64,000 bases of DNA from Actinopolyspora lacussalsi subsp. righensis (GCF_900116555.1 NZ_FPAT01000012.1:62001-126000); one strand, 5' to 3'; shown: positions 54,545 through 63,998, counted from the first letter of the stretch. Numbers and translations are program-made. Notes: a model not told the origin generated them from the sequence alone.

Positions 54545-54727
54545 GGGGCGTCGATTTCTCGCGAAATCGCCGGGCCATCGACGCAGGCCGCACTCCGACC
54601 ACCCTCGCAGTCGGCACCGCCGCGGGTTCTCGCGTGCGGCTCTCGCGAGGACGGCCCCGACGTTGTGTAGATCGCTACCCGATGTCGGGGCACCGCAGCG
54701 AGAGCCGTGCGAGAGGTTCCGCCACGC
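54545..54727. repeat. Element A, copy 5
   Basis: Palindrome GATTTCTCGCGAAATC at 54553-54568, spacer, then the full hairpin at about 54623-54725. The 54295-54756 gap between the convergent hydrolase and regulator genes consists almost entirely of A and B sequences. Confidence 0.85.
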
Positions 54728-54756
54728 GACCAACTACGGAAAGCGAGCCGAACCAA

Positions 54757-57363
54757 TCACCTCAACAAGGAGCGGAGTTTCTCCAGCAGTTGCTGCCTGT
54801 CGGCGCAGTCCAGCCGCTGTTTGATCCGGCCGATGTGGTGCTCGACCGTCTTGGCCGAGATGAACAGCCGCTGGCCGACCTGCTTGTAGGTCATCCCGCC
54901 GAGCACCAGCTCGGCCACCTCCCGTTCCCTGTCGCTTAGCAGCTGCGCCTCACCACCCGCCGCGCCGATGTCCCCACCGGTTCCGCTCGACTGCCGCTGC
55001 GAACGGTTCCCCTTCCCGCTCAGTCCACGCGCGCATTCCAGCAGGGCGGGCATCGCGTTCCGGTCGGTGGTGCGGATCGCCGCCTGTCCGGCAAGTCCGG
55101 CACCGTCCCAGGCGAGTCCGACCGCGTGCAGCGTCCGTGCCGCGCTTTCCACCTCCGCCGGGTCCACCTCGTTTTCGAGCACGCGCAACCACACCTCCCC
55201 CGCCGCGGCCAGCGCGGCGGCGAGCTGGTTGTGCCGCGCCGTACGTTCGAGCACGGCGGCGTGTTCGGCCGCCCGGTCGTACTCCTCGACCACGATGGCG
55301 GCCTGCATCTCGCGCCAGCGCAGCGGAGCCGCCCACAGCGGGGGGTCGCCGAGCGCCGCCAGCAGTTCGTGTGCCTGCCGCAGCTGCGGCAGCAGCCACT
55401 CGCCGTCCCGCAGTCTCGCGGTGGCCACGGCGAGTTCGCCCAGCGGAAGCAACGCGAACAGGTCCACCGGGTGTTCGGCCATCGCCCGACGTGCCCTGGT
55501 GCGTGCCTGCCCCAGCGCCGCCATGTCGTTGTCGCGGCTCGCGATACCCGCCTCGATCGCCACCGCGTGCAGTCGATCACGCGGGGCGAGCTCACCGGTG
55601 CTGGACAGCAGTGCGCCGAGCTCCCGCTTGGCCACCGTGGTGTCACCCCGCAGCAGCGGTAACCAGGTGGCGAGCAACCGGTGCCTGGTGCGGAACAGCG
55701 GACCGCCGCTGTCGGCCGTGACGGCCCGCCGCAGCACCGAATCGGCGACGTCGTGCTCCCCGCAGTGCAGCGCGACCGTGGCCGCGACGGCTGCCGGGGT
55801 GTCCGGGGTGAGCAGCCCCCCACCGACGGGCTCGGCCAACGAGGCGGCTCGGACCAGTGCGTTCAGCGCCTCCGAAGCCGTACCGCCGACCGACTCGTGC
55901 AGGCCGGAGGCGAGCTGGGTGCTCGCCCCGGACACCGAGGTGGGTGCTTCTTCGGCTTCGGTACGCAGCAGTTCGACGGCCTCGCCGAGCCTGCCGGTGC
56001 AGATGAGTCCGAGCACGGCGCAGGAACTGTCCCCCGGCCAGCGGACGTGGCGGGCGGACCAGCGGCACAGCTCCGCGGCTCGTTCGGGCAGCCCGCGGTG
56101 TGTCAGCACCGCCGCCGCCACCTGGATGGCGGTGGCACGTTCGGAAGCGGTCTCGTCGGCTATCACCCGGTCGGCAAGGCGCAGCGCCTCGTCGAATCGT
56201 CCGGTCAGCGCGACCGCCCACGCCTTGCGGGCGGTGACCGAGGACGCGGGCAGACCGGTGGTCACGGCCGCGTCGAACATCCGAACCGCCACTTCCGGGG
56301 ACTCGCCCACTTCCGAGGACTGGCCCATTTCCGAAGACTGGCTCAGTGCCTGGCCGCCCGCGGTGTCGAAGGCGGCTGCCAGCGTTTCGTCGCACGGCAG
56401 GACGGACTCGGTTCCCAGCAGCGGCCGCAGCAACGGCAGCACGGGGCCACCGCGGTCCAGTCGGACGCGCAGCAGCACGCGCAACACCGCCAGTCGTTCT
56501 TGCCAGTCGGTCAGTTCCAGCACGGCACGGGCGACCATGGGCGGGGGCGTGTCGGTGTCGTCCAGCAGACCGGCGGAGCGCAGTGCCGCCACGGCGGTGG
56601 CGATCTCGGGGGATTCCTCGTCGAGCACGGTGGCCAGCAGCGCGGGATGTGGTTCGGCACCGACGGCGAGCGCGGTGAGGCAACCGCGCACGGTTCGGTC
56701 CAGTGCGGACAGTTCGTGGTCGAACCTGTCCAGTGCGGACCGCGGCAGGCGCTCCGCCCCACCGGCGGCGAGCTCACGTGGCTCCAGCGTTTCGAACGCG
56801 CGTCCCACAAGGGCGGGAACTCCGCCGGTGAACATCCGCAGCCGCTGCGCCGCCTCGGCGTCGCCCGGCGCCCCGGGGACCGTGCGGAGCACTTCGGCTA
56901 TCTCGGTGACGCCGAGCTCGGGCAGGTCCACGACCGGTCTGCCCGTGGCGAAGCGTGCGCAGAGCCGCGCCAGTTCCTCCGGGAACGGCCAGGGACGGCA
57001 GGCCAGGATCACGCGTACCGGCCCGGCGACGGCCAGGGCCTCCACCTCGCGCAGTGTGGCGGGGTGCAGCAGGTGGGCGTCGTCGAGCAGCAGCGCGGCA
57101 GCGCCGGAGCGGATCTCCGCCGGGTCGAAGTCGGCCGATTCACGCACCGTGGCGCCCACTTCGCGGTAGGTGCGGGCGAGCAGGTTCAGCAGACTCGTCT
57201 TGCCGTACCCGCCGGGACCACGCACCACAGCGGTGAGGGGTTTGTTCGGGTTGGCGGCTATCTCCTTCCGCAGGCGCGTGGCCTCGCGGTGTTGTGCGAC
57301 CTCCCACAGCCGGGCTGCTGAACCCGCGTCCGGCGCGGGCCGTGTGGCGCTGGGGTGATTCAC
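54757..57363 (-). CDS. LuxR-family regulator with AAA/STAND ATPase (IniR-like)
   Basis: An 868-residue regulator. N-terminal P-loop ATPase (about 20-260; Walker A GPGGYGKTSLL near residue 50, Walker B ALLLDDAHLL), a long helical repeat region of TPR type, and a C-terminal LuxR helix-turn-helix (LLSDREREVAELVLGGMTYK, then SAKTVEHHIGRIKQRL). This layout and the neighbouring iniBAC-type genes match the mycobacterial iniBAC activator IniR (Rv0339c, from memory). GTG 57363 is the last in-frame start before VNHPSATRP. The Hsp70-like gene lies 78 bp upstream on the same strand. Confidence 0.8.
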   Translation of the reverse strand: MNHPSATRPAPDAGSAARLWEVAQHREATRLRKEIAANPNKPLTAVVRGPGGYGKTSLLNLLARTYREVGATVRESADFDPAEIRSGAAALLLDDAHLLHPATLREVEALAVAGPVRVILACRPWPFPEELARLCARFATGRPVVDLPELGVTEIAEVLRTVPGAPGDAEAAQRLRMFTGGVPALVGRAFETLEPRELAAGGAERLPRSALDRFDHELSALDRTVRGCLTALAVGAEPHPALLATVLDEESPEIATAVAALRSAGLLDDTDTPPPMVARAVLELTDWQERLAVLRVLLRVRLDRGGPVLPLLRPLLGTESVLPCDETLAAAFDTAGGQALSQSSEMGQSSEVGESPEVAVRMFDAAVTTGLPASSVTARKAWAVALTGRFDEALRLADRVIADETASERATAIQVAAAVLTHRGLPERAAELCRWSARHVRWPGDSSCAVLGLICTGRLGEAVELLRTEAEEAPTSVSGASTQLASGLHESVGGTASEALNALVRAASLAEPVGGGLLTPDTPAAVAATVALHCGEHDVADSVLRRAVTADSGGPLFRTRHRLLATWLPLLRGDTTVAKRELGALLSSTGELAPRDRLHAVAIEAGIASRDNDMAALGQARTRARRAMAEHPVDLFALLPLGELAVATARLRDGEWLLPQLRQAHELLAALGDPPLWAAPLRWREMQAAIVVEEYDRAAEHAAVLERTARHNQLAAALAAAGEVWLRVLENEVDPAEVESAARTLHAVGLAWDGAGLAGQAAIRTTDRNAMPALLECARGLSGKGNRSQRQSSGTGGDIGAAGGEAQLLSDREREVAELVLGGMTYKQVGQRLFISAKTVEHHIGRIKQRLDCADRQQLLEKLRSLLR

Positions 57364-57441
57364 GAGCGGTCCCAATCGGTGAGCGGTGTTCGGTGGGCGC
57401 GGCGGAACGGCTTCGCCCTGGAGAGGCCGGATCTCGACCTG

Positions 57442-58914
57442 TCACAGCAAGCCGGGTAACGCGGGCTGTTGCCCGCCGAATCCCTGTACGAAGGTCATTA
57501 CCAACCCGAGAATGATCAAAATTGCCGCGAGCGACAATTTGACGATCTTAAACACTTTCCGTTTCGGGGGAGGTTCGATGTGCATCGGTTCGACTTCCAC
57601 CGGCGGTCGGAGCGGCCGGGCCGAACGGTCCGGGACGGCCTCGGACTCGTCCCCTCCCCGATCGTCCAGCGGGTCGTAGCCGTACTCGACGGCCTCGTTC
57701 TCGATGGAGTCCTCCACTCGCAGCAGCACGCTGGTCTCGGCTCGCGCGGCGGCGCGGTCGGTGGCCGCGGCGAGCACCTCGGCCGCACGGCACGCCGCTC
57801 CGCGTGCCGCCACCAGCTCGGGGAAGCCGTCGACGCGTACCGGTACCGCCTCGGCGTCCCTGCCCGGGAGTTGCTCGCGAAGACGCTGCCGCACCAGCTC
57901 GTGCAGCAGCGGTGTGTGTGCCGGACCACCGGCCAGCACCACCGCTTCCAGCTCGCCCGGGCTGAGGGAGGCGGACTGCACCGCCTGCGAGAGCTTCTCG
58001 GGAAGCAGTTCCAGGTGCGGCCGGGCGAGTTGCTCGTAGCGAACCCGCGCGAGCAGGATCTCCCGGGAGAACCGGGGCAGCACCACGCTCACCCCGGCCG
58101 TGTCCCTGGTGGACAGTTCCTCCCTGGCGCGGGTGCATTCCTCCCGTATTCGGGCGACCGTCGCGCGGTTGCGGGGATCGGTGGGGTCCAGTTCGGACAG
58201 CGCTCCGCCCAGTTCGTCGCGTAGTTGTCCGACGATCAGGTCGTCGAGATCACGACCCGCCGGGCGGGGGCCGTACACCGTGACGCCGCGAAGTTCCAGT
58301 TCGGCACCGTGCTCGCCCACTCCCTCGTCCTGCCGGTGCGACTCGCGTCTGCGCAGCACGGTGGCATCGGCACCGCTGCCGCCCACGTTGCCGACGACTA
58401 TCGACGCGCCCGCGGAGACCGGCTGTCTGGCGATGTAGTCGGTGGCCACCGCGAGCGGTTCCGGCAGCAGGGTCACATCGGTGAGGCCGAGTTCGGCCAG
58501 CGCACGCCGCAGCAGGTGGGTCCGGTGCGTTCCCCACGTGGCGCTGTGCGACACGGCGATGTGCTCGGCGGGGCCACCGTGCCTGCTCGCCACTTGGTCG
58601 GCCACCCACTCCACCATGCCCGCGGCCAGGCGATGGGCGGCCACGAGTTCACCTCCGAGCGGCAGCGGGGTGTCCTCACCGAGTTCCGCGACGAAATCGG
58701 TACTCACCCATTCGGGAGATTCGGCCGCTCTGCTCGCGGCGGCCTCGCCCGCCAAGCGGGAGCCGTCCGGCAATCGACCCAGTGCGGTGGGAACCGCCGC
58801 ACGGGAGTGGCCCAACGGGAACGGCGCGGCGGGTGCCCACCGCCCACCGTCACGCGCGACGACCGCCGCCGAAGTACTGGTCGCGCCCAGATGAACCCCG
58901 AGAACGTAAGGCAT
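57442..58914 (-). CDS. Membrane-anchored, degenerate Hsp70-like protein
   Basis: A 490-residue actin/Hsp70-fold protein with no substrate-binding domain. The first phosphate loop reads GVHLGATSTSAAVV, where DnaK has GIDLGTT, so the catalytic Asp is His; the second reads GNVGGSGADATVL in place of DLGGGTFD. The adenosine motif VVLAGGPAHTPLL is normal. ATP binding is plausible but hydrolysis may be impaired. A basic segment and one C-terminal membrane helix (VKLSLAAILIILGLVMTFV, residues 455-475) anchor it with the Hsp70 fold inside the cell. GGAAGGGA precedes ATG 58914. Divergent from the iniB-like gene. Confidence 0.8.
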   Translation of the reverse strand: MPYVLGVHLGATSTSAAVVARDGGRWAPAAPFPLGHSRAAVPTALGRLPDGSRLAGEAAASRAAESPEWVSTDFVAELGEDTPLPLGGELVAAHRLAAGMVEWVADQVASRHGGPAEHIAVSHSATWGTHRTHLLRRALAELGLTDVTLLPEPLAVATDYIARQPVSAGASIVVGNVGGSGADATVLRRRESHRQDEGVGEHGAELELRGVTVYGPRPAGRDLDDLIVGQLRDELGGALSELDPTDPRNRATVARIREECTRAREELSTRDTAGVSVVLPRFSREILLARVRYEQLARPHLELLPEKLSQAVQSASLSPGELEAVVLAGGPAHTPLLHELVRQRLREQLPGRDAEAVPVRVDGFPELVAARGAACRAAEVLAAATDRAAARAETSVLLRVEDSIENEAVEYGYDPLDDRGGDESEAVPDRSARPLRPPVEVEPMHIEPPPKRKVFKIVKLSLAAILIILGLVMTFVQGFGGQQPALPGLL

Positions 58915-58946
58915 GCCATCCCTTCCGGCCTACCTGGTTGGACTTG

Positions 58947-58972
58947 CTTTGCCACAGGGCTTTGCCACAGGG
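58947..58972. promoter_or_regulatory. 13-bp tandem repeat upstream of the hsp70-like gene
   Basis: CTTTGCCACAGGG occurs twice without a gap, 33-58 bp upstream of the hsp70-like start, in the 315-bp divergent region shared with iniB. A regulator-binding repeat is plausible. Confidence 0.5.
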
Positions 58973-59057
58973 CGATCGCGCGGGGTTCGTCCGGTAAGCC
59001 CGCCGGTCCAACCTAGCGTGGACTCGATTACGCAAAGATGTGACCCGCTCCATTGAT

Positions 59058-59108
59058 CCCCTAACGAGTGACACACCAAAGTCCCCCTAACAGGTTCATC
59101 AATAACTA
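59058..59108 (+). promoter_or_regulatory. iniB-like promoter with repeated CCCCTAAC boxes
   Basis: CCCCTAAC at 59058-59065 and again at 59084-59091 (26 bp apart), followed by the -10 candidate TAACTA at 59103-59108. No -35 match is present, as expected for an activator-dependent promoter; the IniR-like regulator is the natural candidate. Confidence 0.45.
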
Positions 59109-59229
59109 GGAGTGGCTCCCGATGGGTAGGGGCCGCCAGCCACGTAGCTTCTTCAATCAGGAGCGGGGACACCGATTCCCTCGCCCGGCTTGAGAAGACC
59201 TACGGCTTGAGTTCAGGAGAACGCCAGCG

Positions 59230-60204
59230 ATGCCGAACGCACAGCCGGAACAGGCCGACGGGCGAGACGGTGCCCGGTTATCCACCTCGGGGACGGACAC
59301 TCGAACAACGGCCACGCCGGAACAACCGACACTGCAGGAGTTCCTGACACGTCTGGTCGGCAATCCGGAAGCGCGTTCGGCTTTCGACGCCGATCCGCGT
59401 GGCGCGCTGGAGAGTGCCGGCCTCGGAGAGCTGAACGCGACACAGGTGCTGCACGCCTCGTCGCTGGTGCTGGACTACGCACCCGCCGAGCTCGTGACCG
59501 ACTACGGACGCACGGTGCAACCCGGCATCGACACGTTCGCCGCGAGCACGCAGCACGTCGCGATCAACCAACTCGATCCCGCACAAGTTCCAGAGCCGCA
59601 GGAAGCGACGGATACGAACATGAGCCTGTTGGACAACGACAACTCCGCGAGCCCGAACTACTCCTCCGACGGCGACGTCGACAGGGAGATGGAGCAGAAC
59701 ATCGACATCGACAACCAGGACTCGCAGAACCTGGTCAACGTGCACGACGTCGTCAGCGGCAACGACGTCGCCAGCGGCAACGACGTCGCCAGCGGCAACG
59801 AGGTCGCGGGCAACGCTGTCGGCGCCGTGGGCAACACCGTCGGCGCGGTCGGCAACACCGTCGGCGGTGTGGACGACACCGTTGACAACACGGTGAACAC
59901 GGTCGGCGGCACCGCCAACGGCGCGGTCGGCGAAGCCACCGACACAGTGGACGGCACCGTGGACACCGGTGTCGACGTGGCCGTGGGCGCCGCCGACACC
60001 GCACTGGACACCACGGGCGACCTCCCGGTCGACGACGTGACGAGCACGGTCGAGGGCGTGGCCGGTGACGCCACCGGCGGCGTGGCCTCCGAGGATGCCG
60101 CGGGCACTCTGGACGGCGCCACCGGTGCCGTCGGCGGCACCGTGGGCCAGGCCGAGGACGTCGTCGGGGGCGTTACCTCGGACCTGCCGCTCGACCTGAT
60201 GTGA
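59230..60204 (+). CDS. iniB: IniB-like protein with repetitive Gly/Val/Asp-rich region
   Basis: A 324-residue protein. Residues 33-80 form the IniB N-terminal domain (TLQEFLTRLVGNPEARSAF, DADPRGALESAGL, VLHASSLVLDY). The rest is low-complexity and acidic: NDVASG three times around residues 177-192 (an 18-bp DNA repeat), then GAVGNTVGAVGNTVGG (24-bp repeat) and many TVxGT units. It is probably disordered or forms extended beta repeats. AGGAGAA lies ten bases before the ATG. In mycobacteria IniB is co-induced by cell-wall inhibitors; function unknown. Confidence 0.82.
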   Translation: MPNAQPEQADGRDGARLSTSGTDTRTTATPEQPTLQEFLTRLVGNPEARSAFDADPRGALESAGLGELNATQVLHASSLVLDYAPAELVTDYGRTVQPGIDTFAASTQHVAINQLDPAQVPEPQEATDTNMSLLDNDNSASPNYSSDGDVDREMEQNIDIDNQDSQNLVNVHDVVSGNDVASGNDVASGNEVAGNAVGAVGNTVGAVGNTVGGVDDTVDNTVNTVGGTANGAVGEATDTVDGTVDTGVDVAVGAADTALDTTGDLPVDDVTSTVEGVAGDATGGVASEDAAGTLDGATGAVGGTVGQAEDVVGGVTSDLPLDLM

Positions 60205-60272
60205 GCCGGCGGCGCTGATGCGAGCCGACGGCGCTGCCGTCGAACGTGCTCTTACCTGAGCGGGCGGACGCG

Positions 60273-60350
60273 CCGGGGATCCGTATGCCCCTCTCTCCAC
60301 GGATCCCCGGTGGTTCGATCGCCGCCGCGTCCGCGCTTCGCGGCGGCGAT
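60273..60350 (+). terminator. Two tandem perfect stem-loops between iniB and iniA
   Basis: Hairpin 1: CCGGGGATCCGT (60273-60284) with its exact complement at 60299-60310. Hairpin 2: ATCGCCGCCGCG (60318-60329) with its exact complement at 60339-60350. No T runs. They could partly terminate or stabilise the iniB message and so set unequal expression of iniB and the dynamin genes. Confidence 0.65.
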
Positions 60351-60411
60351 TCCGCTCCCGGGTAACGCACGGACCGACACGACTACGTTGTCCGCCTTCA
60401 CCTCCGATCGT

Positions 60412-62244
60412 GTGCACGTGCACAATCCCATCGTGATCGAAACGGCACTCGTGGAACTCCTCGACAGCGCGGAAGCGGAATGCGCCGAAGCCGGAAGAAC
60501 GGATCTGGGAAACCGACTACGACGGATCCGCAACCGGGTGCTCGATCCCGACCAGCTCGTCCTGGTGGTGGGCGAGCCCGACCAGGGCAAGAGCGAACTG
60601 ATCAACTCACTGGTCAACGCCCCGGTGTGCGGCAGCGGTGAGAACGTCAGCACGAGCGTGCCCAGCCTGGTGAGGCACTCGGACGAACCGACGGCACAGC
60701 TCGTCGAGCAGGAGACGGCGCGGAGCCCGGTGGGCGGTAACCGCTCCCGAGTACCCATCGAGTCACTGGGCGAGGAGCTGGAACGCGCGCTGGTGGCCGG
60801 GCACCGGGTGGGCCGAACCGAGATCGGAGTCCCCCGCGCCCTGCTGGAGAACGGACTCGCGCTGATGGACACGCCCGCCGTGGGCGGAGTCACCAACTCG
60901 TTGGGCTCGGTCACCGAGGAAGCGGTCGCCGAAGCGGACGCGCTGCTCATGGTCTCCGACGCCACCCAGGAACTGACCACCAACGAGTTGAACTTCCTGC
61001 GACGCGCGACCGCGTTGTGCCCCAACGTGGCACTGGTCCAACCCAAGACCGACGTGGTGCCGGAGTGGCGGCACATCGTCGAGCTCAACCGCAAGCACCT
61101 GTCCAACGCGGGCATCGCGGGCAGGATCTTCCCCGTGTCGGCCCGCATCCGCGCACTGGCCACCCGTGACAAGAGCAAGGACCTCAACACCGAGTCCGGG
61201 TTTCCCGCGCTGCTGGACTACCTGCGCAAGGAGATGGCCGGGGCGCACGAACAGCTGACCCGCAAGCTGGTCGCCCACAACGTCACGGACTCGATCGACA
61301 CGATCACCGGCGAGCTGCGGGAGGAACTCGGCAATCAGAGCCCGCGCACCGCCACCGAGACGCTGTTGGAACTGGAGACGGCACAACGTCGTGCCGAGGA
61401 CCTCAAACGACTGTCCGGGCGCTGGCAGAAAACCCTGTCCGACGGGGTGCAGGAGCTCTACTCCGACATCGAGTACGACTTCCGGGAACGAAGCTGGGCG
61501 GTACTGCACCAGGCGAACGAGACCCTGGACGAGGCCGACCCGAGCACCAACTGGGACGAGTTCGAGGCATGGCTCCGTGACAGCCTGAACACGGCGATCG
61601 CCGAGACCTTCGACTGGCTGGACCGGCGGCGGGAGCGGATCACCGAGCAGGTGGCCGACGAACTGCTGCGGGAACAGGTGCGGACGCTGCCGAGCAGCGA
61701 CGCCATCCCCGTTCCGGATCCGCTGTCTCGAGTCCCCGCCCCGAAGGCACCGAAGAACGCGGGCTACCCGCGCAGGGACCAGATGCTGACCGGACTGCGC
61801 GGTTCCTACGGCGGGGTGCTGATGTTCGGCCTGATGACGAGCATGGCCGGGCTGCCGCTGATGAACGTGATCTCCATCTCCGCGGGACTGCTGCTGGGCA
61901 GCAAGAGCCTCAACGAGGAGAAGGACACGCGGCTCAAGCGCAGGCAGACCGAGGCACGCGCCGCGGTGCAGCGCTATGTCGAGCACGTGGTCTTCCAGGT
62001 GAACAAGGAGGCCCGCGACGCCATCCGGAACACGCACCAGACGCTGCACGACCACTGCAACCGGATCACCGAACAGGCACAGATCCGGATCAGCCGCTCT
62101 ATCCAGGAGACCAAACGGATGGCCGAACAGAGCGCGGTGGATCGCGACGCCCGGGCCAGGGAGATCAAGAAGAAACTGGAGGAGCTCGGCACACTGCGCA
62201 AACGGGCGGGATCGCTGACGTCCAACCGGATAGCGGCCGCATGA
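60412..62244 (+). CDS. iniA: Dynamin-like GTPase IniA
   Basis: A bacterial dynamin of about 610 residues. GTPase motifs: G1 GEPDQGKSELINSL (about residues 54-67), G3 DTPAVGG, G4 QPKTD. The C-terminal stalk is helical, with a hydrophobic paddle pair (VLMFGLMTSMAGLPLMNVIS, ISAGLLLGSKSL) near 500-530 for membrane insertion. In M. tuberculosis IniA reshapes or repairs the membrane under wall stress and isoniazid. Start uncertain: the frame is open to GTG 60310, but the two hairpins before 60350 argue for TTG 60388 or GTG 60412. It overlaps iniC by four bases. Confidence 0.88.
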   Translation: MHVHNPIVIETALVELLDSAEAECAEAGRTDLGNRLRRIRNRVLDPDQLVLVVGEPDQGKSELINSLVNAPVCGSGENVSTSVPSLVRHSDEPTAQLVEQETARSPVGGNRSRVPIESLGEELERALVAGHRVGRTEIGVPRALLENGLALMDTPAVGGVTNSLGSVTEEAVAEADALLMVSDATQELTTNELNFLRRATALCPNVALVQPKTDVVPEWRHIVELNRKHLSNAGIAGRIFPVSARIRALATRDKSKDLNTESGFPALLDYLRKEMAGAHEQLTRKLVAHNVTDSIDTITGELREELGNQSPRTATETLLELETAQRRAEDLKRLSGRWQKTLSDGVQELYSDIEYDFRERSWAVLHQANETLDEADPSTNWDEFEAWLRDSLNTAIAETFDWLDRRRERITEQVADELLREQVRTLPSSDAIPVPDPLSRVPAPKAPKNAGYPRRDQMLTGLRGSYGGVLMFGLMTSMAGLPLMNVISISAGLLLGSKSLNEEKDTRLKRRQTEARAAVQRYVEHVVFQVNKEARDAIRNTHQTLHDHCNRITEQAQIRISRSIQETKRMAEQSAVDRDARAREIKKKLEELGTLRKRAGSLTSNRIAAA

Positions 62245-63725
62245 CCACGGCACACGACACCGGCCCGACCACCGCGCTGCTCTCCCAGGCCAGGGAACTG
62301 CTGCTGCGGACCATGACCTTCTACCGGGACGACCCCCGCACCGCGGGTTGGCTGCGGACCCGGCTCGAGCGGCTCTCCGAACCGCTGCGCATGGCGGTGA
62401 CCGGGCGAGTGAAGTCCGGCAAGTCCACGCTGATCAACGCGCTGGTCGGGGCCGAACTCGCCCCCACCGACCCGGAGGAACGCACCCAGGTCAACACGGT
62501 GTTCCGCTACGGTCCCGAACCCAGGATCACGGTGCACACCCCGCACGGCGCGCAGCGGAACATGCCGGTGGACGAGCTCGACCCCGCCACCATCCGGGAT
62601 CTGCAACGCTGGCGTCCGGACGAGGTGGCGCGCCTGGTCATCGAGTCCCCGTCCCCCGGGCTGCAGGCGATCACCCTGATCGAGACGCCGGGAGTAGCCT
62701 CCACCGCGGTCAAGGAGACCGGCAGGTCGGCACTGGCGCAGATCCTCTCCGAAGCCGACTCGGTGCTCTACCTGACCAGACAACCGCAGCAGATCGACGT
62801 GCAGTTCCTCGAATCGGTGCACGAACTGCGGGTGGCCCGGCGCGCACCGATCAACACGATCCTCGCGTTGTCGCGGGCGGACGAGGTGGCCGGCGGTGAC
62901 CACGAATCCGTCGAAGCGGCCGGAAGAGTGGCGAACGCGTACCGGGACGACCCCAAGCTCCGCACTTTCGTGCAGTACGTGCTGCCGGTGTCCGGGCTGC
63001 TGGCGCAGGGCGGCAGCACCCTCGGACAGTCCGAGTTCGAGGCGCTGTCCCGGCTGGCCGCGCTGCCCCGCGAGCAACTGGACGAACTGCTGCTGTCCGC
63101 CGACCGGTTCGCGAGTTCAGCGACCCCGGAGTCCGTCGAGCCCGGCACGCGGCGGGAGCTGCTGCGCCGCTTCGGACTGTTCGGGCTGCACAGCGCGCTG
63201 ACCGCTCTCGCGGCGGGCGGAATCGACCACGGCAGACTGCGGCGTCAGCTGCTCACCGAGAGCAGGATCGGCGAGCTGCAGGAGGCGGTTCACCTGCAGT
63301 TCGTCGAACGTCAGGAGGCGCTGCGGGCGCGCTCGACCCTGCTCGCGGTGGACATGGCGTTGCGGGCCAATCCCCGTTCCGGGGACAAGCAGTTGCAGGG
63401 CGAGCTGGATCGCCTGCTGAGCAACGCGCACGAGTGGGACGAGCTGCGGGTGTTGTCCGGACTGTGGTCCGGGCAGTTGTCGCTGCCCGGCAGGCTCCGC
63501 GAGGAGGCGGAACGACTGCTCGGCGCGCACGGCGACCAGCCGGTGGCGAGGCTGGGAGCTCCGCCCCAGGCGGGGGCGCGGGATCTCGCGGAACGCGCGG
63601 GCGAGGCCGCACGGCGATGGCGGGTGCTGGCCGCCGATCCACTGCGCGACCGGGACCACCGGGAGGCGGTGTGGACGGTGTTGCGCAGTTGTGAGCGGTT
63701 GCTGGCGGCGAACATCGGGCAGTAG
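62241..63725 (+). CDS. iniC: Dynamin-like GTPase IniC
   Basis: A 494-residue GTPase matching IniC in length. G1 is TGRVKSGKSTLINAL (about residues 54-68), G2 region TQVNTVF, G3 ETPGV, G4 LSRADE. The rest is helical stalk without a clear membrane paddle, unlike IniA. The ATG overlaps the IniA stop (ATGA), so the two dynamins are made together and may hetero-oligomerise. Confidence 0.9.
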   Translation: MTTAHDTGPTTALLSQARELLLRTMTFYRDDPRTAGWLRTRLERLSEPLRMAVTGRVKSGKSTLINALVGAELAPTDPEERTQVNTVFRYGPEPRITVHTPHGAQRNMPVDELDPATIRDLQRWRPDEVARLVIESPSPGLQAITLIETPGVASTAVKETGRSALAQILSEADSVLYLTRQPQQIDVQFLESVHELRVARRAPINTILALSRADEVAGGDHESVEAAGRVANAYRDDPKLRTFVQYVLPVSGLLAQGGSTLGQSEFEALSRLAALPREQLDELLLSADRFASSATPESVEPGTRRELLRRFGLFGLHSALTALAAGGIDHGRLRRQLLTESRIGELQEAVHLQFVERQEALRARSTLLAVDMALRANPRSGDKQLQGELDRLLSNAHEWDELRVLSGLWSGQLSLPGRLREEAERLLGAHGDQPVARLGAPPQAGARDLAERAGEAARRWRVLAADPLRDRDHREAVWTVLRSCERLLAANIGQ

Positions 63726-63773
63726 CCCGGACGTCGCAGGAGTCAAGCGATCCCGGCGTCACCCGATCCGGCG

Positions 63774-63998
63774 TCAGCCGGCCCGTTCTCCGGTACGAAC
63801 CAGCGAAGCGAGGTAACGAGCGCTCGGTTCGCGTTCCGGCACGCCACGGGAGGACCGCAGCAACGAGAACGTCGTCAGCACGACCAACGACACGCCCAGG
63901 ATCACGAACGAGGCGGCGCGGACCTGGTCCACCGGTGGGAGATGCAGCATCAGGTGCCGGTTCAGCGGCAACCACACGAACGGCGCCCAGTGGGTCAC
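63774..63998 (-). CDS. Small membrane protein at the window edge
   Basis: A 74-residue frame with one membrane segment (SFVILGVSLVVLTTFSLL) and a charged end. It starts at GTG 63998, two bases from the window edge, so the gene may be longer. The residues before the membrane segment (WAPFVWLPLNRHLMLHL) are hydrophobic too. No family recognised. It converges with iniC. Confidence 0.5.
   Translation of the reverse strand: MTHWAPFVWLPLNRHLMLHLPPVDQVRAASFVILGVSLVVLTTFSLLRSSRGVPEREPSARYLASLVRTGERAG

Noticed and set aside
54968-57169. A 733-residue Ser/Ala-rich open frame on the plus strand
   Set aside because: Mirror of the LuxR-type regulator gene; biased composition and no domains.
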